From Oreohelix idahoensis (Eukaryota > Mollusca > Gastropoda > Stylommatophora > Oreohelicidae): DNA of 64,000 nt. The position numbers were made by a program, and so were the translations under genes. This document shows positions 21,578-35,002 of the stretch, piece by piece (the first letter of the stretch is position 1; the number at the start of each line of letters is the position of its first letter). The notes beneath the pieces were generated by a model. That model searched no databases. It was not told the origin of the DNA and saw only the letters and a program-made list of their open reading frames with translations. Where the stretch lies: assembly GCA_024509875.1 (NCBI GenBank), contig JAMPIV010019875.1:747501-811500 (forward strand), written 5' to 3'.

Positions 21578-22987
21578 TGTTAAAGTATGGTTAATGTATA
21601 TATATATATATATATATATATATTGAGAGTTCCTTCCAACTTGTAATGACTGACCTACCACTGATACTGTCCAATTCGTAATACTGGTACAGTCCCGATT
21701 GTTGATATTACTTCGCTAACTGTTATTGTCCAACTGTTGTTGTTCCGAGCTATGTATAATAGAATAAGCCACGCCCACAAAGGGCTATTTATCATAAAGG
21801 TATATGTGCTACTGTTCTCTTGTGACGATGTGTAGAATGTTGCAAGTGGGTGCGTGTTAGGGTAGACACTCACGCCACAGGCACGTACGTAAGAATCATG
21901 GAATGTGGTAAACGCCTGGTGACATTTAATGACGATTTATTAAGTCACGACATAATCACGTTTACATTCATGTACAGTTTAGATCACAGCACGAACAAAT
22001 TGAACAATAATCTCAGCGCTAGGATGACTGCACCCAGCAGTTAACAATAATATCATGGCCTAAAGTCCTCACGACTCACTTCTGCGCTGTAAGACTGCAC
22101 ACAGCAGTTAACATAAAATATGGCCTAAAGTCCTTACGACTCAACTCTGCGCTATAAGACTGCACACAGCAGTTAACATAAATTATGGCCTAAAGTCCTC
22201 ACGACTCACGTCTGCGCTATAAGACTGCACACAGCAGTTAACATAATATCATGGCCTAAAGTCCTCACGACTCACATCTGCGCTATAAGACTGCACACAG
22301 CAGTTAACATAAATTATGGCCTAAAGTCCTCATGACTCAACTCTGCGCTATAAGACTACACACAGCAGTTAACATAAATTATGGCCTAAAGTCCTCACGA
22401 CTCACTTCTGCGCTATAAGACTGCACACAGCAGTTAATATAAATTATGGCCTAAAGTCCTCACGACTCAACTCTGCGCTATAAGACTGCACACAGCAGTT
22501 AACATAGCAAGGCCTAGAGTACTCACAAACATCCATACTGCAGCTTTTGAAATATGGTGTACACACAGCGAAATCTAAGTCGACATTATTCAAAGCACTA
22601 CGTAGGCATACACTATCAAAAAACACACAGCGTTGACCACCGCGGTCCAACGCTCCGAACTTTCTCTCCCGGATCACACACTCGTCCCCCCCCCCCCCCA
22701 AACAGTCACGGGGCTCGGCTGTTTTTGAACACAGCTCTCAATACATGCAGCATAGCCGCGAGCTAAACACAGCTCACTACAACCCAGGGATAAATTCCTC
22801 ACAAGCGTGGCTCAACGTTGTGAGTAGCGGTCATCCGCTCCGTTCTCAACATACGAGAAGATATTCCTATCATAAATCTAAATAAGCCTCATAGCTAAAC
22901 AACGATTCAAGCAACGTAACTCAAAATCTACCTTGTCCAAAATACAAATTCAGGATTACTGCCCTTTCATAGGATCAACTCGCAACA
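21578..22987 (-). repeat. Element A, left LTR (3' LTR in element orientation), 1410 bp
   Basis: Contains a TA microsatellite near 21596, about eight copies of a 65-bp unit at about 22010-22515, and a poly-C run near 22686. It matches 27,944-31,478 after removal of the LINE, with scattered differences. Open frames inside are not genes. Confidence 0.92.
22010..22515. repeat. 65-bp minisatellite inside the left LTR
   Basis: About eight units, each with TCTGCGCTATAAGACTGCAC, CAGCAGTTAACATA and GGCCTAAAGTCCTCACGACTC. Unit starts are spaced 65 or 66 bp apart (for example 22081, 22146, 22211, 22277). Confidence 0.95.
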
Positions 22988-25000
22988 GTTTACACACACC
23001 CGGGAAAAAAAATGATTCTATCATTTTTTGAAAATTACCTCCCAAAACGAAAAAATTTAAAAGATAATGAAGTTCTAACATATGTTTTACAAAATTCATC
23101 TTATGATAAGTCAGAAATAGTATATCTACCAAATATTAGCAGTAAATGTAAAGTAAATAACAATCATCCAACGTAATCAAGTAAGAATTCTAAAATTAAT
23201 CTATTAGAAGACCAAACTAAGTATCTCAAAATTAATCTATTACAGAAATAAGTTAAGCATATACAATAATACTCAAACAAGCAACAAACAATAGTAATAG
23301 AAATGACAATATCAAGCAAACGAAGTATAATTCGAAAAGAAGTAAAATATGAAATCATCATATGAAAAACAACAAATAATATCACAATGTCAAATCATGT
23401 AAAGCAAATACACCTATCACTGATCTAAAGTTACATCATTATTTAAACAATACAAAGAATGAAAGTCCAAGTAGCGTAACAGGAAAAAGTATACACGAAT
23501 CATAAAGTGAGACAAAGATGAAACACGGAAGTATAAACAACATATCAGATCATGCTGAAAAGACAACAGAAAAGATGTAAAGGGATGACGATTAGTCAAC
23601 AAAGACAGATGAAAAGTAAAGATGCACATGTAGAAAAAAAATAGTAACGATACATTATCACAACTATCTAAATTAAACACCATATTGTCTAAATTAATAC
23701 AATCATAATCACAAATTACAACACAAAATGACAAAGTATATCTATACTAACAAAACAAAGTAAAAAACTTATGACAAAAAAGAATAATAAGTAATTTAAC
23801 CAAATTATAAAACTTATACACAACTAATAATAACTTATACAAGATATCACACAAACAAAAATAAAACGCTATCAAAAGGTTTGCACTGACTCAAAGTCAC
23901 GCGCTAAATACAGAAAAATACATCAAACATCAAAAACAATTTCAAGGAACTAATGTCACTACACATTACTAACTATAATATACAGACTAGCATTGGCGCA
24001 GAAAAAATATTACAATGTTCAAAAAATACATTTTCCAAAAAATAAAATTTAAAAAAGTTTCTTAACACTAAGTTGCATAAAAAGAAAATTTTATTTACAA
24101 CCAATTCAAAGTTATAATAAATAAACTAACAATGAAATCGACTTTAAGAAAATGAAGGACATATAAACAATCTATCTTTAAACAGACACACATTAACAAA
24201 TGTAAGGTTTTTTTTTCTTCAAAAAATATACATCACATAAAACATATGAGAAAAAAATTCAAGTGCTCATGAATTATCTAAAAGTAATTATTGCACCATT
24301 ACAACTAATGAGTTTGTGCATAGGGCTGGCAAACTCAACATGTACAAAAAGTTATCCTAACAAAACTGCTAAAAAAACTAAACAAAACAAACAACTGCAA
24401 GTTCAACAATGGAATATAACTAACAATAGAAACAAAAAATCATGGCAATCAAATGATGCATTAAATATATCAACGAAATTACATGTTATTACAAAACAAG
24501 AACATATCATTTACTACACTAACAAATACAAAAGAAAATATTTACTGTCTTAAAAAAAAAATCAGATGCAAATTTCTCGCTTTCTTGTCAACATGTCCTG
24601 ACCCTGAGCAAGTAATACATCAGATGCCTAGTGAGACGCTGAAAAGGTTACGCTTGATCGAACACACGGACGCAAAGTTGACCTACTTTTCTCACCGCTA
24701 ACATGTCACAGGAGCCTTGACTGTTATCACAAAGTCGCTTCTGTCAAAATAAATGAATGAAAATTTCCATTTTAATGAATGGCGAAATCTAATGAGAAAA
24801 CACGTAGAAGTCAAAATGACAATTACCCAGCACTGTGGTCCGTGTAAAGTAATGGTCTCTTCACAATGTCATCAGCTCTTCCCCCCTTAACATGTAGACG
24901 TCACAGAAGACTAGGGGACAACTTGACCGCAACCCTATGTCACTACTGCTGTAGGCTGAAACAAAGTGTTACAATCACAACACCGAGACACTATCTCTCA
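22988..25000. other. Element A internal non-coding region
   Basis: Two kilobases of very AT-rich DNA between the gag-like gene and the left LTR, where pol would be expected. No RT, protease or integrase motif is found in any frame. Confidence 0.7.
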
Positions 25001-25163
25001 ATCAATAACACTATCAGCAATAGTATTTGAAACACCACTGTTATTGTTACCTTGTTTATCTCTATTACAACTGACTCTGGGCTCATGTTGAGCAAAGTCA
25101 GCATACTTGCGCTTATTATTTGTTACATGATGAAAATATTTATTACTACAGTTGCTTTGTTTA

Positions 25164-26935
25164 CTAACAATGACTAGTCTTTTGCTGAGCCAAGTAATTC
25201 TGGTGATGTAGAGCAACATGTGGAGAGCTATTATCTCTCTTTATATTATTGTCAATTCCTCTATTATGACAAATGTTACGTCTATAACCCAAGTTAGCAT
25301 TGTTGTTGTTAACATATCTTCTTTGACAAAAATGTCCACTAGACAGGACTTGCTTTCTAGTAGCAAAATCAATACTAGATTGATAGTTTTTCTTACAGTT
25401 ATTTCTACTATAACTTACAGAATTCTTCGTATCAAAATGTTGAAATCCGCTAAATTGTTTACAATTCCTTGGAGAATCAAAATTACCACTTGATAAACTC
25501 CCTTGAAACTGTCTAATCTTGTGATTATATCTCTTACCATAACTGTTCTTCTTTTCACCTATGGGAATATGTTTACCAATCCCGTCAAACTGGCTGTGCT
25601 GAGTTTGACAAGTAACTGGACCCTTAGAATGTTTATTTTTCTGCCCATAGTGGGTTTCATTCCTGGAAAAAGTAGTACTATGTTTATTCCCTCTTACAAA
25701 TTTATCAGAATTAGCAATAGCAAACACCTGGTTGATCTTAGCAGCTTTAACCTGCACTTTCTCACATTTGTTCTCGTAATGAACAGAACTAGCTGTTGCA
25801 CTCGAATTCTCTTTGTTGGTCTGACGCCAAGAATCACATCCATTAGCAGAGACACCCTCAGTACGTGGGAAATTGTATCTGCCACGCAGGGATTTACCTC
25901 TACCCTGTTTGACATCAGTGGAAGTATTAGCAATGAGTGTGTAGGGCTTACTTTTTGCTTTAGTGCCTTGTTGGCAAACAATTTTCTGTCTAGCTTTGTC
26001 AACATTGACAGTAGACCACATTTTTTTATTCAAAACAATGTCAAGTAGGCCATCTACTCGTTTCCTGGCCTCTGAAATTTCAATATCTTTATGTGCAATC
26101 TCTTGACTTAACTTCTTGTTTAGTTTATCAATTATCAATAATTTGCATCTCTCCTCTGCAAGAAATTCATCAAGCTGTACAATCTTTTCTGACTCCGCCG
26201 CCAACTCATCTAATCTCTCTTTCTCATCGATATCTTTATTTGTTTTTAACTGCGTTACTTCCATTTGAAGTGACTCCATTTTAATATCAACATTATTATT
26301 GATAACCTCATTAATCTTCCTGGGAGGTACAGTATTCATCTCCTTAATTTGCTCACTGAGAATCGCATTATCATTCATCACATCATGATGCATTTCTGTA
26401 TAAATCTTCTCATGTTTATTGCTCTCTTTCACCTTCAATAGGGATGAATCCAACCTTGCTTGTACACTAGCAAGCTCCAGGTTTGATCTATTTAATTCAC
26501 TTGTAAGTTTAGCTAATTTTTCCTTAAGTTTACTCTCTTCAGCTTTACCCTTTAAGCAATTTTTTCTTTCCTGTATGTTGACTCTTACTTCCTCATCTTC
26601 TAACTCCTTTTTTGACCATCAGAAATGCCGTAGTGAATCATCTTGTGTATTCCCCTTCTTATGTGATCGTGTTCAACATGAATATTCTTATACACAAATA
26701 CACGAAGGTCGAGCAGCAGCAAACCGGCTAAATTCCTAGCCATTCTTAAATGAGGGATGGACTGAAATCTATCCTCAGCAAAATCTCTTAGTGCTCTCGA
26801 CGCATTGACCACAAATCTGTCCATCACATGTGCCTCAAGCTCTGGGCCCTCTAATCCCTGAAAATCTCTTCCTTCTTCAAACAAATAAGTCAATACAGGC
26901 TTCATATCATCAGGATCCATATCGTCATCATCCAT
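25164..26935 (-). CDS. Element A gag-like protein, in two frames
   Basis: The first frame (26935-26600, 111 residues) starts with an acidic MDDDDMDPDD and has a compact helical-looking domain. The second frame, open from about 26608 with its first internal Met at 26453, has a long charged coiled coil rich in E, K, L and N, then a basic Asn/Ser/Arg/Gln-rich tail ending at 25164. The two are in phase if one base is re-read at a run of six A (26608-26613), so the break is either a -1 programmed shift or a one-base indel. There is no zinc knuckle. Position and style suggest a structural, nucleic-acid-binding Gag, but no family is recognised. A tail in a third frame (24998-25219) may extend it. 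Confidence 0.6.
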
Positions 26936-27923
26936 AGTGACTTACTATTTTAGATCACTGTATATGTATCAATGAACCTTCTACTCCTGACAGCTAAGTA
27001 ACCATACAACAAATTGCAACCATTCCTAACTACTGTCAGATCAATTTCTGTTCAAAGAACCTTTATATGGTCATATCCATATCATGGAAGTCAACATATG
27101 TCATTAATCCATAAATTACCTATGCATTAAATTCTACTTATATGTCACTATAGACATAAACAACAACAACAACAGAATAAAAAATGCATAGAATTCAAAA
27201 GGCCTGATGACATGCGTGAAATGACACAATTTACACAACAAAAATCACTTATCTGTCAATGTTCGATTCCCTTCCGCCAAGACCTTAAATATCACATAAT
27301 TCTGAAGCTAAAACAGTCTACCGCCGAAAGGTGCTGGAACTAGACTCTCTTCCCTTCAGGTCCTCGCTTTAGTAAGATATGTGCTCAAACACTGCATAGG
27401 AGCACATTATGATCGTAACAGGAACACAGCAAATCGCAACCTTTGACTTGAGGTATATGTGCAAAATGACTGGTACTACTGCACATACACTCGACTGGTA
27501 CACGCTATCCTTCAGACGTTCGATCACCTGATAAACTGCTGGCTCGCTGCTTGATAATTTCGCTGCACATCTGATAGCAAATGTAGACTACAGACGTTGT
27601 TGTTTTCCACGGGCACGACACAGGACGTCAACTGACACTGCTATAAAACTGAATACCACAACGGATAAAACGTGCGTGGCTTCCCAAATGCGCCACACAG
27701 GCAGATTACCCAACTAGGTCATGGTTTTGAAGCACAGGAGATTCAGGCCACGTATGAAGTGCTCTCAAAATGAATGTTGCGTGTGTCAGAACCAAAAAAA
27801 CCAGTCCACCAAATGATACAGATATGTGGACTGCATCGATAACGATATTATTCTTCCGACTGTTGAATATTCTTTCAAGTTAGAGAAACTCTTATCACGC
27901 GAATGTCGTATCCATTCGTTCCA

Positions 27924-27941
27924 AGTGACTGTAAACCACCA
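27924..27941 (-). other. Candidate primer-binding site of element A
   Basis: On the minus strand, two bases inside the right LTR edge, the sequence reads TGGTGGTTTACAGTCAC. It starts with the TGG expected opposite a tRNA CCA end. Element 2 has TGGTGG at the same two-base offset. Confidence 0.45.
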
Positions 27942-28352
27942 ACTGTTAAAGTATGGTTAATGTATATATATATATATTGAGAGTTCCTTCCAACTTGTAA
28001 TGACTGACCTACCACTGATACTGTCCAATTCGTAATACTGGTACAGTCCCGATTGTTGATATTACTTCGCTAACTGTTATTGTCCAACTGTTGTTGTTCC
28101 GAGCTATGTATAGTAGAATAAGCCACGCCCACACAGGGCTATTTATCATAAAGGTATATGTGCTACTGTTCTCTTGTCACGATGTGTAGAATGTTGCAAG
28201 TGGGTGCGTGTTAGGGTAGACACTCACGCCACAGGCACGTACGTAAGAATCATGGAATGTGGTAAACGCCTGGTGACATTTAATGACGATTTATTAAGTC
28301 ACGACATAATCACGTTTACATTCATGTACAGTTTAGATCACAGCACGAACAC

Positions 28353-30482
28353 TTCTTCTTCTTCGATCCTTAACCACCGACCGTCAAAGCAGTCAGTGGC
28401 CATCACGCCTAGTGGCGTCTTGTAGGACAACAACAAATTGATTCCACTTTGCACGGTCGGTGGCCATCCTTCGTACAGTGCCCCAACTCTGGTTCATTCT
28501 TTGCATCTCAGCCTCCACAGTCCTCCGCCAAGTTGTCTTTCGTCGGCCTCTCTTTCGCTTTCCTTCAGGGGTCCAAAGCATAGCTGTTCTTGTGATGGCA
28601 TCGGGGTCTCTTCTGAGGACATGACCAACCCAACTCCAGCGTTTGCCAGCTATGATGGTGTGCATGTCCTCTTGCTTGCTACGAGTAAGCAGATCTTGGT
28701 TGGTGATGGTATTCGGCCAAAAGATTCGGTGAATTTTTCTTACGCATGTTGTGTGAAAAGAGGACAATTTTGACATTTCCTTCTCTTTGACTCTCCAGCA
28801 TTCCGCACCATAGAGAAGCACAGAAAGCACGCAACTCTGGTATAATCTTAATTTTGTGCTTGTGCTGTATTGGGAGGACTTCCAGGAGTTATTTAGGCTA
28901 AAGAAGGCTGTTCTTGCCTTATTCATTCTGATGTTGATGTTTTTGCCTGCCCCACCGTCTGGTGTTACTATGCTTCCTAGGTATGTGAAGGTATCTGTCT
29001 GTACCAGTTGCTGATTCCTTACTGATATGGGCTCAGGGTTGCTCACATTGAGCGTCATGACCTCAGACTTCTTTAAATTGATGTTCAAGCCCACCTGCTC
29101 GCTAAATTTATTAAGTCTGTCCGTTTTTTTTCTGGATGTGTTGATGTGAATGTGCCAGCAGTGCAATGTCATCTGCATATTCCAGATCTTCCAATGTAGA
29201 AAATGTAGTCCATCTTATTCCTCTTGGACTGCCCTCTGTTGTCTGGCGCATTACCCAGTCTATGACTGTTAAAAATAGAGTGGTTGATAAGGGGCATCCC
29301 TGTCGTACTCCTGTCTTCACCTCGAAGGTTAGGTTGCTCTGCCCAACACTACACGTAAAGTTGGCATAGAGGCTTTTTATGATTGACACTATGCAGCTTG
29401 GAATTCCATAAGCCCTCAGTATTTTCCATAAACTGTAACTATGTATGCTGTCGAAAGCCTTTTCAAAATCAACAAAATTTATGTAAAGCTGTCTTTGCCA
29501 TTCTGAGCACTGCTCTATAATGTTCCTGAGAGTGAATATATGGTCTACACATCTTCTGTTCTTTCTAAATCCTGCTTGTTCTTTCCTCAGTTTGTAGTCT
29601 ACTGCCTTTGATATTCTCTATATAATTATCCTGCCTAGTATTTTGCTGGGAACTGAGAGAAGAGTGATTCCTCTCCAATTATTACAGTCTGAAAGATCTC
29701 CCTTCTTGGGCAATTTGACAATTATTCCTTTGTTCCACTCTGATGGTGTTGTCCCCGTTTCCCACACTTGTGCAAATAGTGGTTCTAATAGTTCTGCTGC
29801 TAGCTCAGGGTCTGTCTTAAATAGCTCTGCATTTAAGTTATCATGGCCCGGAGCTTTACCGTTCTTTAACCCTTTGATTGCTGTGATGATTTCTTCTTTT
29901 CGTGGAATGTCTGTATTTACATCTAGATCGTTTTCAGCCTCAGGAACATTCAATTGTGTCTCTGGTATTTCCTTGTTCAGAGTTTCTCTGAAGTGCTCTG
30001 CCCGTCTTGTTTCCTGTCCCTCTGCTGTCTTGATGAGATTTCCTTGCTTATCTCTTACTAATGTAATATTGTTTGCACCTTGTTTTCCGCTGATGAATTT
30101 AGTTATTTTGTATACTGTGCTTTGTTCATTTCTCAGTGCTGCCTCTTCTGCCTGTTTTTCAAGTTCATCTAGGAAATTCCTTTTGTTGGCTCGGGTTTGG
30201 CGTTTAACTTCCCTGTCCAGTTGACTGTACTGTTCGCTATATAGTTGCTTTAACCTGGGGGACTTCGCTTCTGTTTTCTTTCTTTTCATTTCCTTTCTCA
30301 TCTTTATGGTGTTTAGTGTTTCTGGTGTTATCCAGTCTTGCTTCTTCCTTTCCTGGAATCCTAAGCATGATTTGCTACTTTCCTTATATATTGTTGAAAT
30401 GGTGTTGAAATTCTGGTCTATATCATCAGTCAATGTCTTTTCCTGGCTTTTTGGCAAATTGATATCGTTTCTTAATGTCGGC
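28353..30482 (-). mobile_element. 5'-truncated LINE nested in element A's right LTR
   Basis: Bounded by CGAACAC at 28346-28352 and 30483-30489. The left LTR shows the empty site. On the minus strand the element runs from the linker before RT to a GAAGAAGAAG tail. The endonuclease domain is missing. It is later than element A. Its 3' end is shared by the short retroposons at 5895-6107 and 19206-19558. Confidence 0.92.
28393..30482 (-). pseudogene. LINE reverse transcriptase with one stop and one frameshift
   Basis: The upstream piece (to 29618) has the linker and the start of RT, ending SVPSKILGRIII then TAG. The same frame continues through DFEKAFDS, GVRQGCPLS and the YADD box (EYADDIALLAH) in the 29389-29111 piece. 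A one-base change in a run of eight A/T near 29,130 moves the remainder (29178-28393: thumb and C-terminal WVGHVLRR region) to another frame. The first residues of the computed frame above 30,482 are antisense LTR, not LINE protein. Confidence 0.9.
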
Positions 30483-31483
30483 CGAACACATTGAACAATA
30501 ATCTCAGCGCTAGTATGACTGCACCCAGCAGTTAACAATAATATCATGGCCTAAAGTCCTTACGACTCATTTCTGCGCTATAAGACTGCACACAGCAGTT
30601 AACATAAATTATGGCCTAAAGTCCTCACGACTCAACTCTGCGCTATAAGACTGCACACATCAGTTAACATAAATTATGGCCTAAAGTCCTCACGACTCAC
30701 TTCTGCGCTATAAGACTGCACACAGCAGTTAACATAATATCATGGCCTAAAGTCCTCACGACTCACTTCTGCGCTATAAGACTGCACACAGCAGTTAACA
30801 TAAATTATGGCCTAAAGTCCTCACGACTCAACTCTGCGCTATAAGACTGCACACAGCAGTTAACATAAATTATGGCCTAAAGTCCTCACGACTCACTTCT
30901 GCGCTATAAGACTGCACACAGCAGTTAACATAAATTATGGCCAAAAGACCTCACGACTCAACTCTGTGCTATAAGACTGCACACAGCAGTTAACATAGCA
31001 AGGCCTAGAGTACTCACAAACATCAATACTGCAGCTTATGAAATATGGTGTACACACAGCGAAATCTAAGTCGACATTATTCAAAGCACTACGTAGGCAT
31101 ACACCATCAAAAGACACACAGCGTTGACCACCGCGGTCCAACGCTCCGAACTTTCTCTCCCGGATCACACACTCGTTCCCCCCCCCCCCCAAACAGTCAC
31201 GGGGCTCGGCTGTTTTTGAACACAGCTCTCAATACATGCAGCATAGCCGCGAGCTAAACACAGCTCACTACAACCCAGGGGTAAATTCCTCACAAGTGTG
31301 GCTCAACGCTGTGAGTAGCGGTCATCCGCTCCGTTCTCAACATACGAGAAGATATTCCTATCATAAATCTAAATAAGCCTCATAGCTAAACAACGATTCA
31401 AGCAACGTAACTCAAAATCTACCTTTTCCAAAAAACAAATTCAAGATTACTGCCCTTTCATAGGATCAACTCGCAACATAGAG

Positions 31484-34400
31484 TCGGCCAACAAATTTCC
31501 GACTACGACTCCTGAAATTTTACAAGTCCGATCCCTACTACGACTATAGTTTTTATGCTGGTCAAATGGCATAAAATTATGCACGTATGCAGAGTTAAAT
31601 GTATAAGTGTTGTATATGGTTGAATAAATGAATACGTGGCATTCGTCTATGTCGTACATATATTTTGGTACAACAGTGGTTGTCGCTGGTGATGGCCTTT
31701 GGAATGTTATCAAGAAGATCTCCAGAATTGGTTCGATAACACTCTTCAATTCAACCCTTAGAAATCGTACGCCTACGCCTACTCATTTCTAAGTACCTTA
31801 AAAACATTTTTAAAAAAATTAATATCATTATTTTATAATAAATTTCGTCGCTCTACGCTCAGCACAGAATATTCACTTTGAGTTATTTCCCTTCCTACCC
31901 TTAGAAGAGTTTCCTGGACATGTATCGTATTGTGCAAGTATCGAATATAATTATGAACAGTCATACTATTTGGGGTGCTAAAACGAAGAGATAATTAGTA
32001 AAAAAATAATGTGGAGAAAAAAATGGTCTTTTTAAGCTTAGTGCTTTTGATTTATAGTTTAATACACTTTTATTTGTCATAATTAATATTTTATAACAGC
32101 CTTACCCAAGAAGGACTGACTCACAGACTGACGAAATATATTAAATGTACAATATATTAACGGACTGATTCATATATTGACTGACATACCGAGGGATTGA
32201 CTGATGTACTTCTTTTGATTGACTGATGGACTGAGTGATGGACAACGAATTGACTGCGAACTTGAAGAACCTACTTTTAAAATGATGTTGTAACACACGG
32301 ATTGATTTATTGGTTGACTGAATGAATGAATGACGAACTATCTGACCAATGTATCGTTAGAGTTATTGATGAGCAGAGAGATTGAAGGGACGGACTTACT
32401 GACACATAAACTAACGGACAATTTATCGTCTAGATTTCCATAGCCAGTTACGGTTGTTCCATAGCCAGAACGATCCACTCTCCGCATTTTCGTAAGCCTC
32501 TTAAGCACCTTTGTTCTTGACTGTCCTTTAAAACACGTCAGTCTCATTTCAGGCAGACACGAGACCTCTTGCACCTACCTCAACAGTGTAGCAAACCAGT
32601 CGCGTATCAAGTCCGTGTGTCACGGAACTGCTTCCCTGCTTTGCAGTAGTAGTCCAACAGTGGCCAAAACTCAAGTAAATCGAATATGTGTCTTCAAAGG
32701 TGTCCACCTTCACACAAGATTGCTCTTGGCAGAGTTGTAGATAGAAGAATAATGATGCTTCTATCTCAAGGGAGCTTTCATAAGATATTTCAGTAGTGAA
32801 GAACAATGCTGTAGTGGCAGGGCAATTGTTAACTTATTATATCTGATCCGCTGCCTTTTATAAAGATGCATGCAATGATCAATTTCAGCTCGTTTAAGCC
32901 TCCACCTCTGATTTACTCAGTGGAATTCTTACTATGATGGTATAGCTCTGTTTAAAGTATATTTAATAAATGGACTGAGACAAACATGCAGTACATTCAA
33001 AATGATTAAATCGAAGTTACATTTGTATATTAACAACTAACAGATTTAATAATCATTTAAGTTGAAACAGTTTTTTTTTAAATTGTATAATCTTTAACAA
33101 AAAATACTCATCAACGTGTGATGGTAAAGTGTTTTATGAAAGAAGTCACGTGGCAGAATATACGTTCACATAGCTGCGAATGGTTGTTTCTGCTTCCGCT
33201 GGGTTGTTGGGTTCTGTGTAGATAGGTCACTGGAGTTCCCAAGTCTCTGGTCAAAATTAAAGGCGTAAGATCAAGGAGTAACTGCAAAGCTAGTCCTGCT
33301 TCTCTAAGACCATCTGATTGGTTTGGATTTTGAACCCGCACTTGAAAACTGGTGTTTTTTGTGTGAAGGAATACCTGGTTTAACCCCATGTGAGTTATAA
33401 TTAGGGTATATAGTGTTCATCATTCCATATAGTGTATTACTGTGTTGTTTTTCTTATGTGTTGGCTATTCCAGGCTGTAATGTATGTGCTGTTTGCTGTG
33501 GCAATGTTTAATGTCTATTGTGTCTGTAATGTTTTTTCATCCATGATACCATATTGCTCTCTCTCGTTATTGACATATTTTTATCTACTTTGCTTTTGTT
33601 GATTTTGGATTGGTGGTTTTTTTTTTTTTTTATTGTTTTAATTTATTCTTCTACTGATATTGAATGGACTTTTTGATTTTTTTTTTTTTTTTTTTTCCAA
33701 GTCATTATAATTTGTTCTAGTTGTTATATGTTGGTTCTTGTTCTGGTAATATAAAATTGTATCATGTTGTGTAGCTCCCTGGATAGTTCAACTTTCAGTA
33801 CATTTTCCAGTGACAGTGGTGTCGAGTTTTGGGTTCTCATGGATTCCATTTAAGGTTTCTGTGCTGTTCGTATTTTTTTGCTATGGTTGTTTTTCTCCAG
33901 ACATGTTGCACAGTGTCGTATTTTGAATCTGTCTAACAACACGGTCATATTTACCGCGCTCACTATAGGATAAATGGACCGATGGACTAGCCAATCAGTA
34001 CGCTCCTTTTCTAGTATGAATAAAGAAACCTTTTTGTGTTTGACAAAAAAGGGCCTATTCCGTGTATTTCACATGAAGGAGTTATTTTATTTCTTAAAGA
34101 ATAACGATACATAAAATGAAATACCTAACTATTATAACATCTGGGATATTACTTAATAAGTAGGTGTAAAGACGGTCTCATAATAGTAATTTAATTAAAG
34201 AGAAAAATTGGTTTTAGTGATATTTCTACATAAGGGTAAGTCCCGATTTAGCTAATTAAAGACTGCATAGATTTAAATGCCATGTAATAACTAAATAACA
34301 AAGATATAGAAAGATAGAGATAAATTAGCGGTTCAAATATCACTTTAAATAATTAAAAACGGCCCAGTAATAAGTTAGATATAGAATATTTAAACTTAGT

Positions 34401-34675
34401 TACATTATACGGGCCAGCTGAAAAACGCTTAGGTTTTGATTCTTAAACACACAATTGGACCGTGCTTCCGATTGGACGGACACGGCGCTATATATAGAAC
34501 TGGGACTTAGGGGAAGCCACCACAAAATTTGAATACCGAGCTGCATAAATCGAGCGCAAATTGTGACGACAGGTTCTTTTGCCGCTGTGATCTAGAGCAG
34601 ATTTAGAGTGCCCATTGAAAGCCTGTATTCAGCTTGCATATTATTGCCTGAGGGTAAAAAAGATATACATATATA

Positions 34676-34766
<91 letters not shown>

Positions 34767-35002
34767 TATATAGGTTGTACTTTGTACATTTGTATATATT
34801 GTTGATTATTTGCCTGTGTATACCCGCTTATGTGTTCGGTGATGTGTAGAAAGTGAAACTACAGAACTAGTGTGTTGATGCCATGCCAGCTTACTTGTAA
34901 ACGTGTGTGATTTTAAAACGAAAGCCAGCGTTAGAAAATGTGTCTAATATTTGTAAGTAGGACAAAAATTACGACTGTAAGTTTTAATAGGGTATATGAG
35001 CG
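31484..35002. other. No gene recognised; simple repeats
   Basis: Contains degenerate GACTGA-type repeats (about 32,116-32,340), T-rich tracts (about 33,600-33,700) and a TA microsatellite (below). No convincing coding frame. Confidence 0.6.
34664..34775. repeat. (TA)n microsatellite
   Basis: Near-perfect TA dinucleotide run with a few C and G interruptions. The Tyr/Ile open frame on the minus strand is an artefact. Confidence 0.98.

Larger units (their letters stand above)
21578..31478 (-). mobile_element. Element A: complete gag-only LTR retrotransposon
   Basis: Direct repeats of about 1.4 kb begin TGTTAAAG and end CTCGCAACA on the plus strand, and both copies are flanked by TAGAG (21573-21577 and 31479-31483). 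The single long coding region, and a candidate primer-binding site two bases inside the right LTR (TGGTGG on the minus strand at 27941), place the element on the minus strand. The internal 5 kb has a gag-like gene only; no protease, RT, RNase H or integrase is visible. It must therefore depend on another element's enzymes. A truncated LINE is nested in the right LTR. Confidence 0.92.
27944..31478 (-). repeat. Element A, right LTR (5' LTR in element orientation), split by a LINE
   Basis: Same terminal sequences as the left LTR. Interrupted at 28353-30482 by a LINE, flanked by CGAACAC. Without the LINE it is about 1.4 kb. A second set of about eight 65-bp units lies at about 30,500-31,005 and a poly-C run near 31,180. 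Confidence 0.92.

Noticed and set aside
22010..22515. CRISPR-like regular repeats
   Set aside because: Units are contiguous 65-bp tandem repeats without unique spacers, inside an LTR of an animal element.
28174..28425. Conserved-looking frame also seen at 21,850-22,044
   Set aside because: Conservation is due to the two LTRs of element A being copies of each other; the LINE insertion alters its end.
34592..34789. Tyr/Ile repeat protein
   Set aside because: Translation of a TA microsatellite.
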